64,000 nt of DNA from JANYGA01 sp031420415 (GCA_031420415.1 JANOMT010000037.1:1-64000); one strand, 5' to 3'; shown: positions 51,813 through 61,612, counted from the stretch's first letter. Made by a program: numbers and translations. Notes: generated by a model from the letters alone, not told the origin.

Positions 51813-52889
51813 ATGTCAAACTTTGGTCGAACATCGTTTCTCCTCGGCGCAGGCGTACTTGGCGTCGGCTGGAGGTCTGTCGCGCTCGCAGCACCCATGG
51901 CGATGCCGCTTCCCGGACCTGACCTCAAAGCCGACGCCGACATGCAGCGCGTTCTCCAAAATATCCTCGCCGGCAACGCACCGCCGCTGCCAGAGGTGGA
52001 GCCGCGCATCGCGCGCGAGTTGCCCTCGTTCGCAGACGCACTCGCGGCGACGTTGACGCAAGAGGGAAAGCCGACCGTCGAAACGATCGGCGGACTCAAA
52101 CACAAAGTTATCGACGGGCCCGGCGGGCCATTGCTCCTACGCATGTATTTTCCGACGAAGATGGCCGCAACGCTTCCCGTTGTCGTGTACTTCCACGGCG
52201 GCGGCTGGGTGATCGCGAGCCTCGACACCTACGACGCATCGGCGCGTAGCCTCGCCAACGGCTCGGGGGCGATCGTCGTTTCGGTCGCCTATCGTCAAGC
52301 GCCGGAGCATCCGTTCCCAGCAGCCGCCGACGACGCATTTGCCGCGTACAAGTGGGTCGTTGCCAACACGGCTTCTTTCGGTGGGGACGCCAAGCGCATC
52401 GCGATTGCGGGTGAGAGCGCGGGCGGTAATCTCGCCGCGGTGACGACGATGCAGGCGCGCGATAACGGCGTCCAAATGCCCACGCATCAAGTGCTCGTTT
52501 ATCCCATTACGAATATCGCCTTCGATACCGCATCGTATGCCGAAAACGCGACCGCAGCACCGCTCGGTAAACCTGCGATGCAATGGTTCGCCAAGTACTA
52601 TCTCAAGAGCGAATCCGATGCGACCAACCCGCTCGTTTCCGTCTTACGCGCGAAAGATTTTAAAAAGCTGTCGCCCGCAACGATCATCAACGCGCAAATC
52701 GACCCGCTGCGCGACGACGGCGAGCTCTATGCTGAGAAGCTGCAAGCCGCCGGCGTTCGCGTGAAACGGACGATCTACCGTGGCGTCACGCACGAGTTCT
52801 TCGGTATGGGCGGCGCGGTTGCGAAAGCGAAGCTCGCGATGGCCGAGGCTTGCGAAGCACTCGAAGCGTCGTTCGGCAAAGCAACGTAA
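51813..52889 (+). CDS. HSL-family carboxylesterase, exported
   Basis: A 358-aa protein from ATG 51813. A hydrophobic N-terminus (RTSFLLGAGVLGVGWRSVALA) is a probable signal. The catalytic domain has VVYFHGGGWVIASLDTYDA (oxyanion hole), the nucleophile in AIAGESAGGNLAAV, the acid in INAQIDPLRDDGELY and the base in GVTHEFFGMGG. This is the hormone-sensitive-lipase (family IV) esterase set. It cleaves short acyl esters. It is followed by the truncated cyclase copy. Confidence 0.9.
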   Translation: MSNFGRTSFLLGAGVLGVGWRSVALAAPMAMPLPGPDLKADADMQRVLQNILAGNAPPLPEVEPRIARELPSFADALAATLTQEGKPTVETIGGLKHKVIDGPGGPLLLRMYFPTKMAATLPVVVYFHGGGWVIASLDTYDASARSLANGSGAIVVSVAYRQAPEHPFPAAADDAFAAYKWVVANTASFGGDAKRIAIAGESAGGNLAAVTTMQARDNGVQMPTHQVLVYPITNIAFDTASYAENATAAPLGKPAMQWFAKYYLKSESDATNPLVSVLRAKDFKKLSPATIINAQIDPLRDDGELYAEKLQAAGVRVKRTIYRGVTHEFFGMGGAVAKAKLAMAEACEALEASFGKAT

Positions 52890-53015
52890 AAGAAAGAGAG
52901 CGGCCTCGCCGCTAACTTCCGACGAGCATCGCAGTCGCCCACGAAAGATGCCGTGCTCACGTATTCTCCTCTGCGACCTGACGGGTTCGCTTCCCGGCAA
53001 GACGAAACGGCAAGC

Positions 53016-53264
53016 ATGGTAAGGAATGGTCTCGCGTCATCCCCCCTCGGCGATGCCGCGCTTCCGACGGGCACGGTGTCGTTTCTCTTCACCGATCTCG
53101 GAGGAAGCACGCAGCGCTGGGGTACGAGCCGCGACGCGATGATATCGTCGTGGGTTGGGATGCTCGCGGATGGGCGGAAACATCTCGCCGCTTCGATTGC
53201 CGTCTTCATCGTACATTTCTGTGACGATTTGCGCGATGCACTCGAACCGCGAGCGCGCGAATGA
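53016..53264 (+). pseudogene. Truncated class III adenylyl cyclase head
   Basis: Residues about 14-30 of this 82-aa frame read LPTGTVSFLFTDLGGSTQRW, nearly identical to the start of the cyclase-ATPase at 54887. After about 35 residues homology stops. The frame then runs through unrelated sequence that lacks the second metal-binding Asp. The fragment keeps an ATG (53016), and its stop overlaps the ggt start. I read it as a decayed duplicate of the cyclase gene. A short expressed peptide cannot be excluded. Confidence 0.7.
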
Positions 53265-54847
53265 ATCATCCATCGCGTGCCGTCGCGCGCTCGCAGCGTG
53301 GCATGGTCGCATCACCGCATCCGCTCGCGACCGCGGCCGGTGTCGATGTGTTACGGCGCGGCGGAAATGCGGTCGATGCTGCGATCGCGGCCAACGCCGT
53401 GCTCGCCGTCGTCTATCCCGCAAGCAATGGCATCGGCGGCGACGCACTGTGGTTGCTGTACGAACCGCGCACGCACGAAACGATCGCATACAATGGGAGC
53501 GGCCGTGCCCCGGCGGCCCTCGATGCGGCGACGGTTCGCGCGCGCGGATGTACGCAGATGCCCAAGCGTGGCGCGCTCACCGTGACGACGCCGGGATGTG
53601 TGCGCGCGTGGGAAGACGTCGCTCGCGCGCACGGCACGCGCGGGCTCGACGAATTGCTCGCGCCCGCTGAAGCGTTCGCACGCGAAGGCTACGTCGTTAC
53701 CGACGTCGTCGCGGAAAGTTTTGCGACGAACGAAGCGCTGTTGCGAAGCGATCCCGCAACGAGCGAACTCTTCTTCGCAAGCGGCGTGCCATGCGCCGGC
53801 GACGTCGTCCGAAACGAGGCGCTCGCAACGAGCATCGCCGCGATTCGCCGCAGTGGCGCCGACGCATTCTACGACGGCGAGATCGCTGCGGCGATTTGCA
53901 CGACGCTCGCCGCACTCGGCAATCCGATGACTCCAGATGACCTCGCGGCGCAACGCACGGAGCGCATGACGCCGCTTTCGATTCCTTGGCATGGTTGCGA
54001 GCTCGTCGCGCATCCGCCGAACTCACAGGCCGCGCTCGCACTGATGGTTCTCGGCGCGCTCGCGGGCGACCGTGACGCGAGCGATCTCGATTGGACGCAT
54101 CTCTCGATCGAGGCGCTCAAAGATGCCCTCGAGGTCCGCGACGCTCGCTTCGCAGATCCGAACGCGATGCGCGATTCGATCGCCGATCTGCTCACGCCAA
54201 CCGCGCTCGCGGCCGCGCGGTCGCGGATCGATCCGTCGCGCGCACGACGGCGCATCTCGCCCGTCGATACGGGCGGCACGATCGCAGTCGTCGCCGTCGA
54301 CGGCGAAGGCCGCGCGGTGTCGCTCATCGAGAGCCTCTACATGGGTTTCGGTTCCGGCATCGTGGCCCGTGGAACCGGTATCGTGCTTCACAATCGCGGC
54401 GCGCATTTTAGCCTCGAAGACCGGCATCCAAACGTTCTCGCCGGGCGCAAACGTCCGCTCCATACGCTCTCGCCCGGGATGCTCTTGCGCGGCGGAAAAC
54501 CGGAATTCGTCTACGGCACGATGGGCGGCGACGGCCAGCCGCAAACGCACGTTCAACTCGTGCACGCGATTTACGAACGCGAGATGTCGGTGCAAGCTGC
54601 GATCGACGCGCCGCGTTTCGTCTACGGCCGCGCGAATGAAGGCGTCTTCGACGATTCTGTTCGGGTGGAAGCGCGTTTCGATCCGGCGCTCGTCGCGGGC
54701 TTACGCGCCCGCGGTCACATCGTCGATGTCGTCGAGCCCTACGACGACGTGATGGGGCACGCGCAAGGAATCCTCATCGATCGCGAACGCGGCACCTTCG
54801 CCGGGGGCGCCGACCCGCGCGCAGATTCACTCGCACTCGGCTACTAG
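53261..54847 (+). CDS. ggt: Gamma-glutamyltransferase family protein
   Basis: A 528-aa protein. It has MVASPHPLATAAGVDVLRRGG, NAVDAAIAANAVLAVVYP, SNGIGGDALWLLY, and the self-cleavage site before the Thr in ISPVDTGGTIAVVAVD. LHTLSPGMLLRGGKPEFVYG, TMGGDGQPQTHVQ and ARFDPALVAGLRARGH follow. The proenzyme cuts itself at the Thr to form two subunits. No signal peptide is seen, unlike E. coli Ggt, so it fits the cytoplasmic YwrD-like group. It acts on glutathione or gamma-glutamyl peptides. Confidence 0.92.
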   Translation: MNHPSRAVARSQRGMVASPHPLATAAGVDVLRRGGNAVDAAIAANAVLAVVYPASNGIGGDALWLLYEPRTHETIAYNGSGRAPAALDAATVRARGCTQMPKRGALTVTTPGCVRAWEDVARAHGTRGLDELLAPAEAFAREGYVVTDVVAESFATNEALLRSDPATSELFFASGVPCAGDVVRNEALATSIAAIRRSGADAFYDGEIAAAICTTLAALGNPMTPDDLAAQRTERMTPLSIPWHGCELVAHPPNSQAALALMVLGALAGDRDASDLDWTHLSIEALKDALEVRDARFADPNAMRDSIADLLTPTALAAARSRIDPSRARRRISPVDTGGTIAVVAVDGEGRAVSLIESLYMGFGSGIVARGTGIVLHNRGAHFSLEDRHPNVLAGRKRPLHTLSPGMLLRGGKPEFVYGTMGGDGQPQTHVQLVHAIYEREMSVQAAIDAPRFVYGRANEGVFDDSVRVEARFDPALVAGLRARGHIVDVVEPYDDVMGHAQGILIDRERGTFAGGADPRADSLALGY

Positions 54848-54886
54848 CCGGACCGGAACCCTCGTGTCGAAGGCGAACCGGCAGCC

Positions 54887-57691
54887 ATGCGAGACGAGCG
54901 GGCTTCCGGTCGTGGAAAGGGCGACGCACTCCCGACGGGGACGGTGTCGTTTCTTTTCACCGATATCGAAGGCAGCACGCAGCGCTGGGACGCGAATCGC
55001 GTTGCGATGACCGACGCCGTTCGTCGTCACGACACGATCGGGCGCGCCGCGATCGAAGCGCGTGGCGGATACATCTTTAAAACGCTCGGCGATGCGTTCT
55101 GCGCCGCCTTTTCGCTGCCGGAGGAAGCGGTCGTGGCCGCCGTCGATCTGCAACGGGCATTCGCCGCCGAAGATTTCGCCGACGTTGCGGGATTACGCAT
55201 CCGAGCCGCCATCCACACCGGCGCAACTGACGAACGCGATGGAGATTATTTCGGGCCGACCGTCAACCGGATCGCGCGTTTGCTTGCGATCGCGCACGGT
55301 GGGCAAATCGTCGTCTCCGGCGTTACGCAAGATCTCGCACTCGGCGCAGTTCCGGCACAGATCGCATTTAAAGATCTCGGCGCGCATCGCCTCAAGGATC
55401 TCTCGCGACCTGAACAGGTCTATCAGGTCGTCGCATTCGGTATCGACGATCGATTTCTGCCGCTTCGATCGCTCTCCGCGTTGCCGAATAACTTGCCGAT
55501 GGAACTCACCTCGTTCGTCGGGCGCGAGCGAGAAGTCGGCGAGATCGTAGCGCTCCTTGCCGCGCATCGCCTCGTCACGCTCGTCGGTTCCGGAGGTATC
55601 GGGAAAACGCGCACCTCGCTGCAAGTCGCAGCGAATCTCCTCGACGGCTCGGGCGATGGCGTCTGGTTCGTGGAGCTCGCGCCGCTCACCGATGGCGCGC
55701 TCATCCCGAGCACGATCGCAAGCGCCCTCGGCTTAACGCTCTCGAGCGCGCTCGAACCGATTCCGGCGATCGTCTCCGCGCTTGCGGCGAAAGCAATGCT
55801 TCTGGTGTTCGACAACTGCGAGCACCTCGTCGTCGAATCGGCAGCTGTGATCGCGGCAATCCTCCGGGGCGGACCCGGCGTGAAGATCGTCGCGTCGAGT
55901 CGGCAAAATCTCGGCATCGCGGGAGAAACCGCGTACCGTTTGCCGTCACTCGAACTTCCACCCGTACCGAAGGGCCACGCCGCTCTCGCCGCAGCTGAGG
56001 CATCTCGCTACGCTGCGGTGGTTCTCTTTGTCGATCGAGCCCGCGCTGCCGACACGCGTTTCGAGCTCACGGACGACAATGCATCGGCTGTTATCGAGAT
56101 CGTCCAGCGTCTCGACGGCATCGCGCTCGCAATCGAACTCGCCGCATCCCGCGTCAAGATGATCGACGTTCATCAACTCGCGAAACGCCTCGACGAACGT
56201 TTCCGCATCCTCACCGGCGGTGGCCGCGATGCGCTGCCACGACAGCAAACGCTGCGTGCGTTGATCGACTGGAGCTACGATCTCCTCGACGATCGCGAAA
56301 AGCGACTCTTTCAACGCGTTGGCATCTTCGTCGATGGGTTCACGATGAAGGCCGCCGTCGCGGTCTGTTGCGATGATGGGCTCGACGAGTTCGACCTTTT
56401 CGACGTGCTCGGATCGCTCGTCGACAAGTCGCTCGTGGTTGCCGAACTCACCGCGCAATCCACGCGCTACCGACTCCTGGAAACATCGCGCGCCTACGCG
56501 CTCGAGAAACTCGTGGCCGCGGGTGATCGCGCGCGGGTCGCGGAGCGACACGTTGAATGGATTGCGGCGCTGGCCGACGATGCGTTTCGAACGTATGCAG
56601 CATCCCTCCGCGACGACAAATTTAACGCACTCGAAGCGGAACTCGACAATTTCCGCGCCGCCGTCAACACGACGCGATCGACGGGCGACATCGCAGTTGG
56701 GGCGCAGATCGTCGCGAATACCGCCGTGCGCGTTCGAACCGGATCGTTCGGTTCGTACGACGAAATATTTGAGCTCCTGACGTTCTTTTCTCGGGCTCTT
56801 CCGGACGAGGAGTCCGCGACACGCGCCCGACTCCTTACCTTGCAATCACGGTTTCTCGGAACGCGCGGACGCGTTGCCGAAGCAATCGCGGCGGGAGAAG
56901 ACGCGGTGCGTCATGCACGAGAATCCGGCGACCGCGGTGTGCTCGCGAGGGCGCTGCACTTTCTCACCACAAACTACGCGCGCGTTCGACGCGTCTCCGA
57001 ATCACAAAAGACATTCGCGGAGTTCGTTTCGATCGGCGGATCCGACGTTTCGGCGGAAATGTACCTGCTCGCATTAGTCGCCGAAATCAGCTTACCCGGC
57101 ATGCTCGGAGTCGGTACGTTCGATCCCAAGCTTATCGATCGGGCTCGCGCGAAATGTCGCGCGCTCGGTGTCGCGGTTCCGCCTTGGGTGCTGCACATGA
57201 CGGCAGAGGCCGAATTTCACCGAGGAAACGTCGAGGGCGCCATCGCCATCGCGCGCGAAGCATTGTCGAGCCATTCGAGCGACCATCACGCGGGTCTGTT
57301 GCAGAATTTGGCAGGGTACCTCCTCGCCGCCGATGACGTTACGGGCGCACGTGAAGCCGCAACGAAGAGCTTGGAGCTAATCGACAACGTCGACGTCGAC
57401 TCGCTAACATGCGTGTGGCCCATCGAACACCTCGCGCTCGCCTGCGCGCTCGAAGGCGACGCGCCGCGCGCGGCGCGGCTGCTCGGGCACACGACCGCGC
57501 GCCTGAACCAAAACGGGCGCGTAAACGACGGCGACTTCGCCCGCGAGCCATTGGAGCACGCAACGTACGAACGCCTCCACGCGCTGTTGGCCGAACGTCT
57601 GACGTCGGTTGAGATCGCGAATTACGAAGCCGAGGGCTGCACGTACACGCCTCGCCAGGCACGTGAGGAAGCGATTCGTATTGAACGCTGA
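54887..57691 (+). CDS. Adenylate/guanylate cyclase - STAND ATPase - TPR protein
   Basis: A 934-aa signalling protein. Residues 14-185 are a class III cyclase with metal Asp26 (FLFTDIEGST), Lys65 and Asp69 (FKTLGDAF) and the transition-state pair Asn127/Arg128 (GPTVNRIARL). Residues 205-480 are an NB-ARC/STAND ATPase with Walker A VGSGGIGKTRT and Walker B LLVFDNCEH. A winged-helix-like stretch follows, then a long TPR region to the end. Such proteins couple ATP-driven switching to cyclic nucleotide synthesis. Its input signal and the nucleotide made are unknown. Confidence 0.9.
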   Translation: MRDERASGRGKGDALPTGTVSFLFTDIEGSTQRWDANRVAMTDAVRRHDTIGRAAIEARGGYIFKTLGDAFCAAFSLPEEAVVAAVDLQRAFAAEDFADVAGLRIRAAIHTGATDERDGDYFGPTVNRIARLLAIAHGGQIVVSGVTQDLALGAVPAQIAFKDLGAHRLKDLSRPEQVYQVVAFGIDDRFLPLRSLSALPNNLPMELTSFVGREREVGEIVALLAAHRLVTLVGSGGIGKTRTSLQVAANLLDGSGDGVWFVELAPLTDGALIPSTIASALGLTLSSALEPIPAIVSALAAKAMLLVFDNCEHLVVESAAVIAAILRGGPGVKIVASSRQNLGIAGETAYRLPSLELPPVPKGHAALAAAEASRYAAVVLFVDRARAADTRFELTDDNASAVIEIVQRLDGIALAIELAASRVKMIDVHQLAKRLDERFRILTGGGRDALPRQQTLRALIDWSYDLLDDREKRLFQRVGIFVDGFTMKAAVAVCCDDGLDEFDLFDVLGSLVDKSLVVAELTAQSTRYRLLETSRAYALEKLVAAGDRARVAERHVEWIAALADDAFRTYAASLRDDKFNALEAELDNFRAAVNTTRSTGDIAVGAQIVANTAVRVRTGSFGSYDEIFELLTFFSRALPDEESATRARLLTLQSRFLGTRGRVAEAIAAGEDAVRHARESGDRGVLARALHFLTTNYARVRRVSESQKTFAEFVSIGGSDVSAEMYLLALVAEISLPGMLGVGTFDPKLIDRARAKCRALGVAVPPWVLHMTAEAEFHRGNVEGAIAIAREALSSHSSDHHAGLLQNLAGYLLAADDVTGAREAATKSLELIDNVDVDSLTCVWPIEHLALACALEGDAPRAARLLGHTTARLNQNGRVNDGDFAREPLEHATYERLHALLAERLTSVEIANYEAEGCTYTPRQAREEAIRIER

Positions 57692-57728
57692 CGATCTCGG
57701 CGGCTTCGAGGCAGAAGACGATTCGCGA

Positions 57729-59792
57729 TTAACTACCGATGAGCATCGCGCGCGCCGACGCATCGCGGTCGACGAGACCGCGAAGCGAGCGATGTTCCAC
57801 GCGTTCGAGTCGTGGGTCGGCTGAGACGATCGCGTCGGCGTCGATTTTGGCGTGCATGTACATCGCGAAATCCGAGACAATGCTCCCGAGCAAGCCGACA
57901 CCGCCGCCCGCTTGCGCCGTGCCCGCGAATTCGCCCTCACCGCGTAGACGTAAATCGGCTTCGGCAATCTCGAAGCCGTCGGTCGTGCGCGTCATGATGT
58001 CGAGCCGTTCGAGATCGGGCTTGTCGTCCGGTGCGATCAAAATGCAGTACGATCGTGCGACGCCTCGACCGACACGACCGCGCAGCTGATGCAGCTGCGC
58101 GAGCCCGTAGCGGTTCGCATCGAGAATCACCATCACCGACGCATTGGGCACGTCGACGCCGACTTCCACGACCGTCGTTGCGAGGAGCACGTCGGCTTCG
58201 CCACGCGAGAACGCGCCCATCGCCGCATCCTTTTCGCGCGGCGGCATACGACCGTGCAAGAGTTCCACGCGCAGATCTGGGAACACGTCCGCGCGTAAGA
58301 TTTCGAGTTCGACGAGCGCGCTCGTAAGCGCGGCCTCCGATTCGTCGATCGCGGGCACCACGACGTACGCCTGTTGTCCCGCAGCCACGTTCTTGCGCAC
58401 GAAATCGTAGGCTTGCGTTTTGCGGCTAGCGCGCACGACGTACGTTTCGATCGGCGTGCGGCCCGGCGGAAGTTCGTCGATCGCGCTGATATCGAGGTCG
58501 GCGTACTTCGTCTGCGCGAGCGTGCGTGGAATCGGCGTTGCCGTCATGTGCAACGTGTGCGGCGCGCGGCTCTTCGCGCGCAATTTCGCGCGCTGTTCCA
58601 CGCCAAAGCGATGCTGTTCGTCGATCACCGCGAGGCCGAGGTCACGGAATTCGACCGAGTCGACGATGAGCGCGTGCGTGCCCACGACAAGATCGCATTC
58701 GCCACTCGCGAGCCGCCCGAGCGTGCCGCTGCGTTCGCGCGCACCCATACTTCCGACGAGCGCATCGACGCGAATCCCGAATGGCAAGAGCAACGGCGCG
58801 AGTTTGCGCGTATGTTGAAGGGCGAGAATCTCCGTCGGCGCCATGAGTGCGCTCTGCACGCCGCGCGATGCCGCGAGCACGATCGCTGCGGCCGCAACGA
58901 GCGTCTTGCCGCTACCGACGTCGCCTTGCACGAGTCGGTTCATGGGCGCGCTCCCCGCCATATCGTGCCAGAGTTCGCCGATCACGCGTATCTGCGCGCC
59001 CGTAAGCGCGAACGGCAACGAGCCTTCGAAGCGTTCGAGCAATCCCGGCGGTGCTACGAGTTCCGGCGCACCGCCGCCGTTCGCGCGGGCGGCACGTTTG
59101 ATCGCGGCGGCGAGCGCGATGCCGAAGAATTCCTCATAAATCAAGCGTTCTCGCGCGCGCGCGGCCGCCTCCATCGTCGGCGGTTTGTGCGCGTCACGCC
59201 ACGCATCGCGCAGTGGCGGATAATCATACTTGCGTAAGATCTCGCGCGGCACGACGTCTTGTGCGAGCGCCGCGAGCGTCGCGAAATTGCGCTCGATTAC
59301 CGAGGCGATCACACGCGACGAAACGTCTTTGGTCGCGCGATACACGGGGATGATCGAACCGTGATAGGCCTCGTCTTCGCCGAGGATGCGATGGTGCAAC
59401 ACGTTGAGTTCCACCGTCACCGCCATGCGCGCGCGTTTGAGTGCGGCGCGACCGTGGACGAAGATGCGCTCACCCGCCTCGAGCTTGAGGCCACGCCGGC
59501 CGAACCACGTCGCCTTGATGCGCGTCCCCGACCCGTCGTCGAGATCGGCTGAGACGATCGACACGCGCGAGCGAAATTCGGAAACGCGTACGATGCGTGC
59601 GACCGCGATCTCCTCGTTCGAATCGGGTTCCTGCGGCGCGTGCGCGCGTGCGAGCGCATCGGCAACGATCTGTGAGATCGGCGTCGGCGTGCGCCAATCT
59701 TTGTAATCGCGCGGATACGTCGCTGCGAGATCGGCGGGCGTCGCGATCCCGATCTCGTGAAGTTTGCGCGCGAGTTCGGGCCCGACGCCCAC
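57729..59792 (-). CDS. recG: ATP-dependent DNA helicase RecG
   Basis: About 687 aa. The N-terminal wedge has GVGPELARKLHEIGIATPADL, then DLDDGSGTRIKATWF in the OB-fold. The helicase core has LVQGDVGSGKTLVAAAA (Walker A), AVIDEQHRFGVEQR, TATPIPRTLA, LHGRMPPREKD and QLHQLRGRVGRG. The C-terminus is as in RecG. It regresses stalled replication forks. GTG 59792 is the first acceptable start; the open frame runs on into hisIE without ATG or GTG, so a few residues may be missing. Confidence 0.95.
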   Translation of the reverse strand: MGVGPELARKLHEIGIATPADLAATYPRDYKDWRTPTPISQIVADALARAHAPQEPDSNEEIAVARIVRVSEFRSRVSIVSADLDDGSGTRIKATWFGRRGLKLEAGERIFVHGRAALKRARMAVTVELNVLHHRILGEDEAYHGSIIPVYRATKDVSSRVIASVIERNFATLAALAQDVVPREILRKYDYPPLRDAWRDAHKPPTMEAAARARERLIYEEFFGIALAAAIKRAARANGGGAPELVAPPGLLERFEGSLPFALTGAQIRVIGELWHDMAGSAPMNRLVQGDVGSGKTLVAAAAIVLAASRGVQSALMAPTEILALQHTRKLAPLLLPFGIRVDALVGSMGARERSGTLGRLASGECDLVVGTHALIVDSVEFRDLGLAVIDEQHRFGVEQRAKLRAKSRAPHTLHMTATPIPRTLAQTKYADLDISAIDELPPGRTPIETYVVRASRKTQAYDFVRKNVAAGQQAYVVVPAIDESEAALTSALVELEILRADVFPDLRVELLHGRMPPREKDAAMGAFSRGEADVLLATTVVEVGVDVPNASVMVILDANRYGLAQLHQLRGRVGRGVARSYCILIAPDDKPDLERLDIMTRTTDGFEIAEADLRLRGEGEFAGTAQAGGGVGLLGSIVSDFAMYMHAKIDADAIVSADPRLERVEHRSLRGLVDRDASARAMLIGS

Positions 59793-59860
59793 AAGCGCCC
59801 GCAGCGCGGCCGTTTGCGCGGTGGTCGCCCGCGGCCCGTCCGCGGCCTCCCGCGGTTTTG

Positions 59861-60508
59861 CTACTTTGCGCGCCGCAATAGTTCGGCACCGACAGTATCG
59901 AGCGAGACGCCACGCTCTTCGAGCAGCACGAGCGTATGATAGAGCAGGTCGGCGACTTCCCACGCGATCTCGGCAGGGTCGTTGTTCTTCGCCGCGATCA
60001 CGACTTCGGTCGCTTCCTCACCGATTTTCTTACCGATGCGATCGACGCCGTCGTGCAAGAGCTTCGCCGTGTAACTCGATTCGGGTGATGCGCCACGCCG
60101 TGAAGCGATCGTCGACCGCAAATGCGCCATGGCCGCTTCGAAGGTCGGAGCGTGTGCGCTTGCCGATGGCGTCGTCACAGCCAAAGCATCGCCGTGGAGG
60201 GTCTGCGCAAAGCACGAGACCGCACCCGTATGACACGCGGGCCCCACGGGGTGCACGCGATACAACAACGCATCTGCATCGCAATCGAACGACACGCTCG
60301 CAACCGATTGCGTATTCCCCGACGTCGCGCCCTTGTGCCAGAGTTCGTTTCGCGACCGGCTGTAGAGCCACGTCGACTTCTCGGCGATCGTACGCACCAG
60401 CGCTTCTCGATTCGCATACGCGAGCGTGAGGACCACGCCCGTGGTCGCGTCTTGCACGACGACGGGAAGCAGGCCGGATTCGCCCCATGCGAGCTCATCG
60501 ATGGACAT
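59861..60508 (-). CDS. hisIE: Bifunctional phosphoribosyl-AMP cyclohydrolase / phosphoribosyl-ATP diphosphatase
   Basis: A 215-aa fused enzyme. HisI part: VLTLAYANREALVRTI, STWLYSRSRNELWHKGATSGNTQ and the zinc Cys/His in FDCDADALLYRVHPVGPACHTG. HisE part from about residue 120: SYTAKLLHDGVDRIGKKIGEEATEVVIAAK and VADLLYHTLVLL. It catalyses steps two and three of histidine synthesis. ATG 60508 overlaps hisF by 14 bases. Confidence 0.97.
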   Translation of the reverse strand: MSIDELAWGESGLLPVVVQDATTGVVLTLAYANREALVRTIAEKSTWLYSRSRNELWHKGATSGNTQSVASVSFDCDADALLYRVHPVGPACHTGAVSCFAQTLHGDALAVTTPSASAHAPTFEAAMAHLRSTIASRRGASPESSYTAKLLHDGVDRIGKKIGEEATEVVIAAKNNDPAEIAWEVADLLYHTLVLLEERGVSLDTVGAELLRRAK

Positions 60509-61283
60509 GCACGTCTCCTACGAGAGGACGGATCGCGATTCCGCGCGCGGCGAGATCCGCTTTGAGAACACCGATATCGAGTTCGCCGAAGTGAAAGAGC
60601 GAGGCCGCGAGCGCCGCATCGGCACCCGCGAGCGTGAAGACGTCCGCGAAATCGTCGATCTTGCCCGCGCCACCCGACGCGATCACGGGCACGTCGACCG
60701 CGTCGCGAATCGCGCGCGTGAGCTCGAGGTCGAAGCCCGATTTCGTACCGTCACGATCGATGCTCGTGAGCAAGATCTCGCCTGCCCCGAGCGTGGTCGC
60801 TTCCACCGCCCACGCGACGGCATCGCGCCCTGTCGGCGTTCGGCCGCCATCGACGACGACATCGTATCCCGTGCCCGCGGCGTTGCGCCGCGCATCGATT
60901 GCGAGGACGATGCACTGGCTTCCGAACTCGCTAGCGGATGCGTGCAACACCCGTGGATCGCGAACGGCCGCCGAGTTGAACGAGACCTTGTCGCAGCCGG
61001 CCCGCAAGAGATCGCGCACGTCATCCGGCGTTGAAACGCCACCACCAACGGCGAATGGAATCGTGAGTTCGGCGGCGACTGCGCGAACGACGTCGCGCAT
61101 CGCGCGCCGACCTTCGATCGTGGCAGTTATATCCAAAAATACGATCTCGTCGGCGCCGCTCGCCTCGTACGCACGAGCGAGTTCGACGGGATCCCCCGCA
61201 TCGGCGAGTTCGACGAAACGAACCCCTTTAACGACGCGCCCAGCCTTGATGTCGAGACACGGAACGATACGCCGGACGAGCAC
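60495..61283 (-). CDS. hisF: Imidazole glycerol phosphate synthase subunit HisF
   Basis: A 262-aa TIM barrel from GTG 61283: RIVPCLDIKAGRVVKGVRF (Asp11), DITATIEGRR, FAVGGGVSTPDDVRDLLRAG, DKVSFNSAAV, VLAIDARRN (second catalytic Asp), LLTSIDRDGTKSG and VIASGGAGK. It makes imidazole glycerol phosphate with HisH. hisH is not in the window. Confidence 0.97.
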   Translation of the reverse strand: MLVRRIVPCLDIKAGRVVKGVRFVELADAGDPVELARAYEASGADEIVFLDITATIEGRRAMRDVVRAVAAELTIPFAVGGGVSTPDDVRDLLRAGCDKVSFNSAAVRDPRVLHASASEFGSQCIVLAIDARRNAAGTGYDVVVDGGRTPTGRDAVAWAVEATTLGAGEILLTSIDRDGTKSGFDLELTRAIRDAVDVPVIASGGAGKIDDFADVFTLAGADAALAASLFHFGELDIGVLKADLAARGIAIRPLVGDVHVHR

Positions 61284-61350
61284 GAAGTCGCGAACTCCTT
61301 ACGACCCGACCGTGCTTCGGCGCGGTTCGTTCGTCATCGGGAAAAACTCG

Positions 61351-61422
61351 AGGCGACGCCCAGATTCGAACTGGGGAATAGAGCTTTTGCAGAGCTCCGC
61401 CTTACCACTTGGCTACGTCGCC
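61351..61422 (-). tRNA. tRNA-Cys (GCA)
   Basis: 72 bases on the minus strand. The acceptor stem GGCGACG pairs with CGTCGCC, the anticodon loop reads CTGCAAA with GCA, the T arm is CCCAG-TTCGAAT-CTGGG, and the discriminator is U as usual for Cys. CCA is not encoded. Confidence 0.95.
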
Positions 61423-61459
61423 GGACGCTTTTGAATTGGGCTTGCAAATCGATTGTGTC

Positions 61460-61530
61460 AGCGGGTGGCGGGAATCGAACCCGCGCGTCAACCTTGGGAA
61501 GGTCGCAGGCTACCATTACATCACACCCGC
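61460..61530 (-). tRNA. tRNA-Gly (CCC)
   Basis: 71 bases on the minus strand. Acceptor GCGGGTG pairs with CACCCGC. The anticodon arm CGACC-TTCCCAA-GGTTG gives anticodon CCC, and the T arm is GCGGG-TTCGATT-CCCGC. CCA is not encoded. It lies 37 bases above tRNA-Cys and is probably co-transcribed. Confidence 0.93.
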
Positions 61531-61560
61531 GGGTGGTGCTGGATGCATCGCGTTCTCCCC

Positions 61561-61575
61561 GACGCCCGAAGCGTC
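61561..61575. other. Small hairpin between marR and tRNA-Gly
   Basis: GACGC and GCGTC pair around a CCGAA loop (TTCGG on the minus strand). There is no U-run. It may end or process the marR transcript before the tRNAs. Confidence 0.35.
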
Positions 61576-61612
61576 CCGCCTTCCGTGAGGCAGAACGGTC
61601 GGGGGCGCGAGG

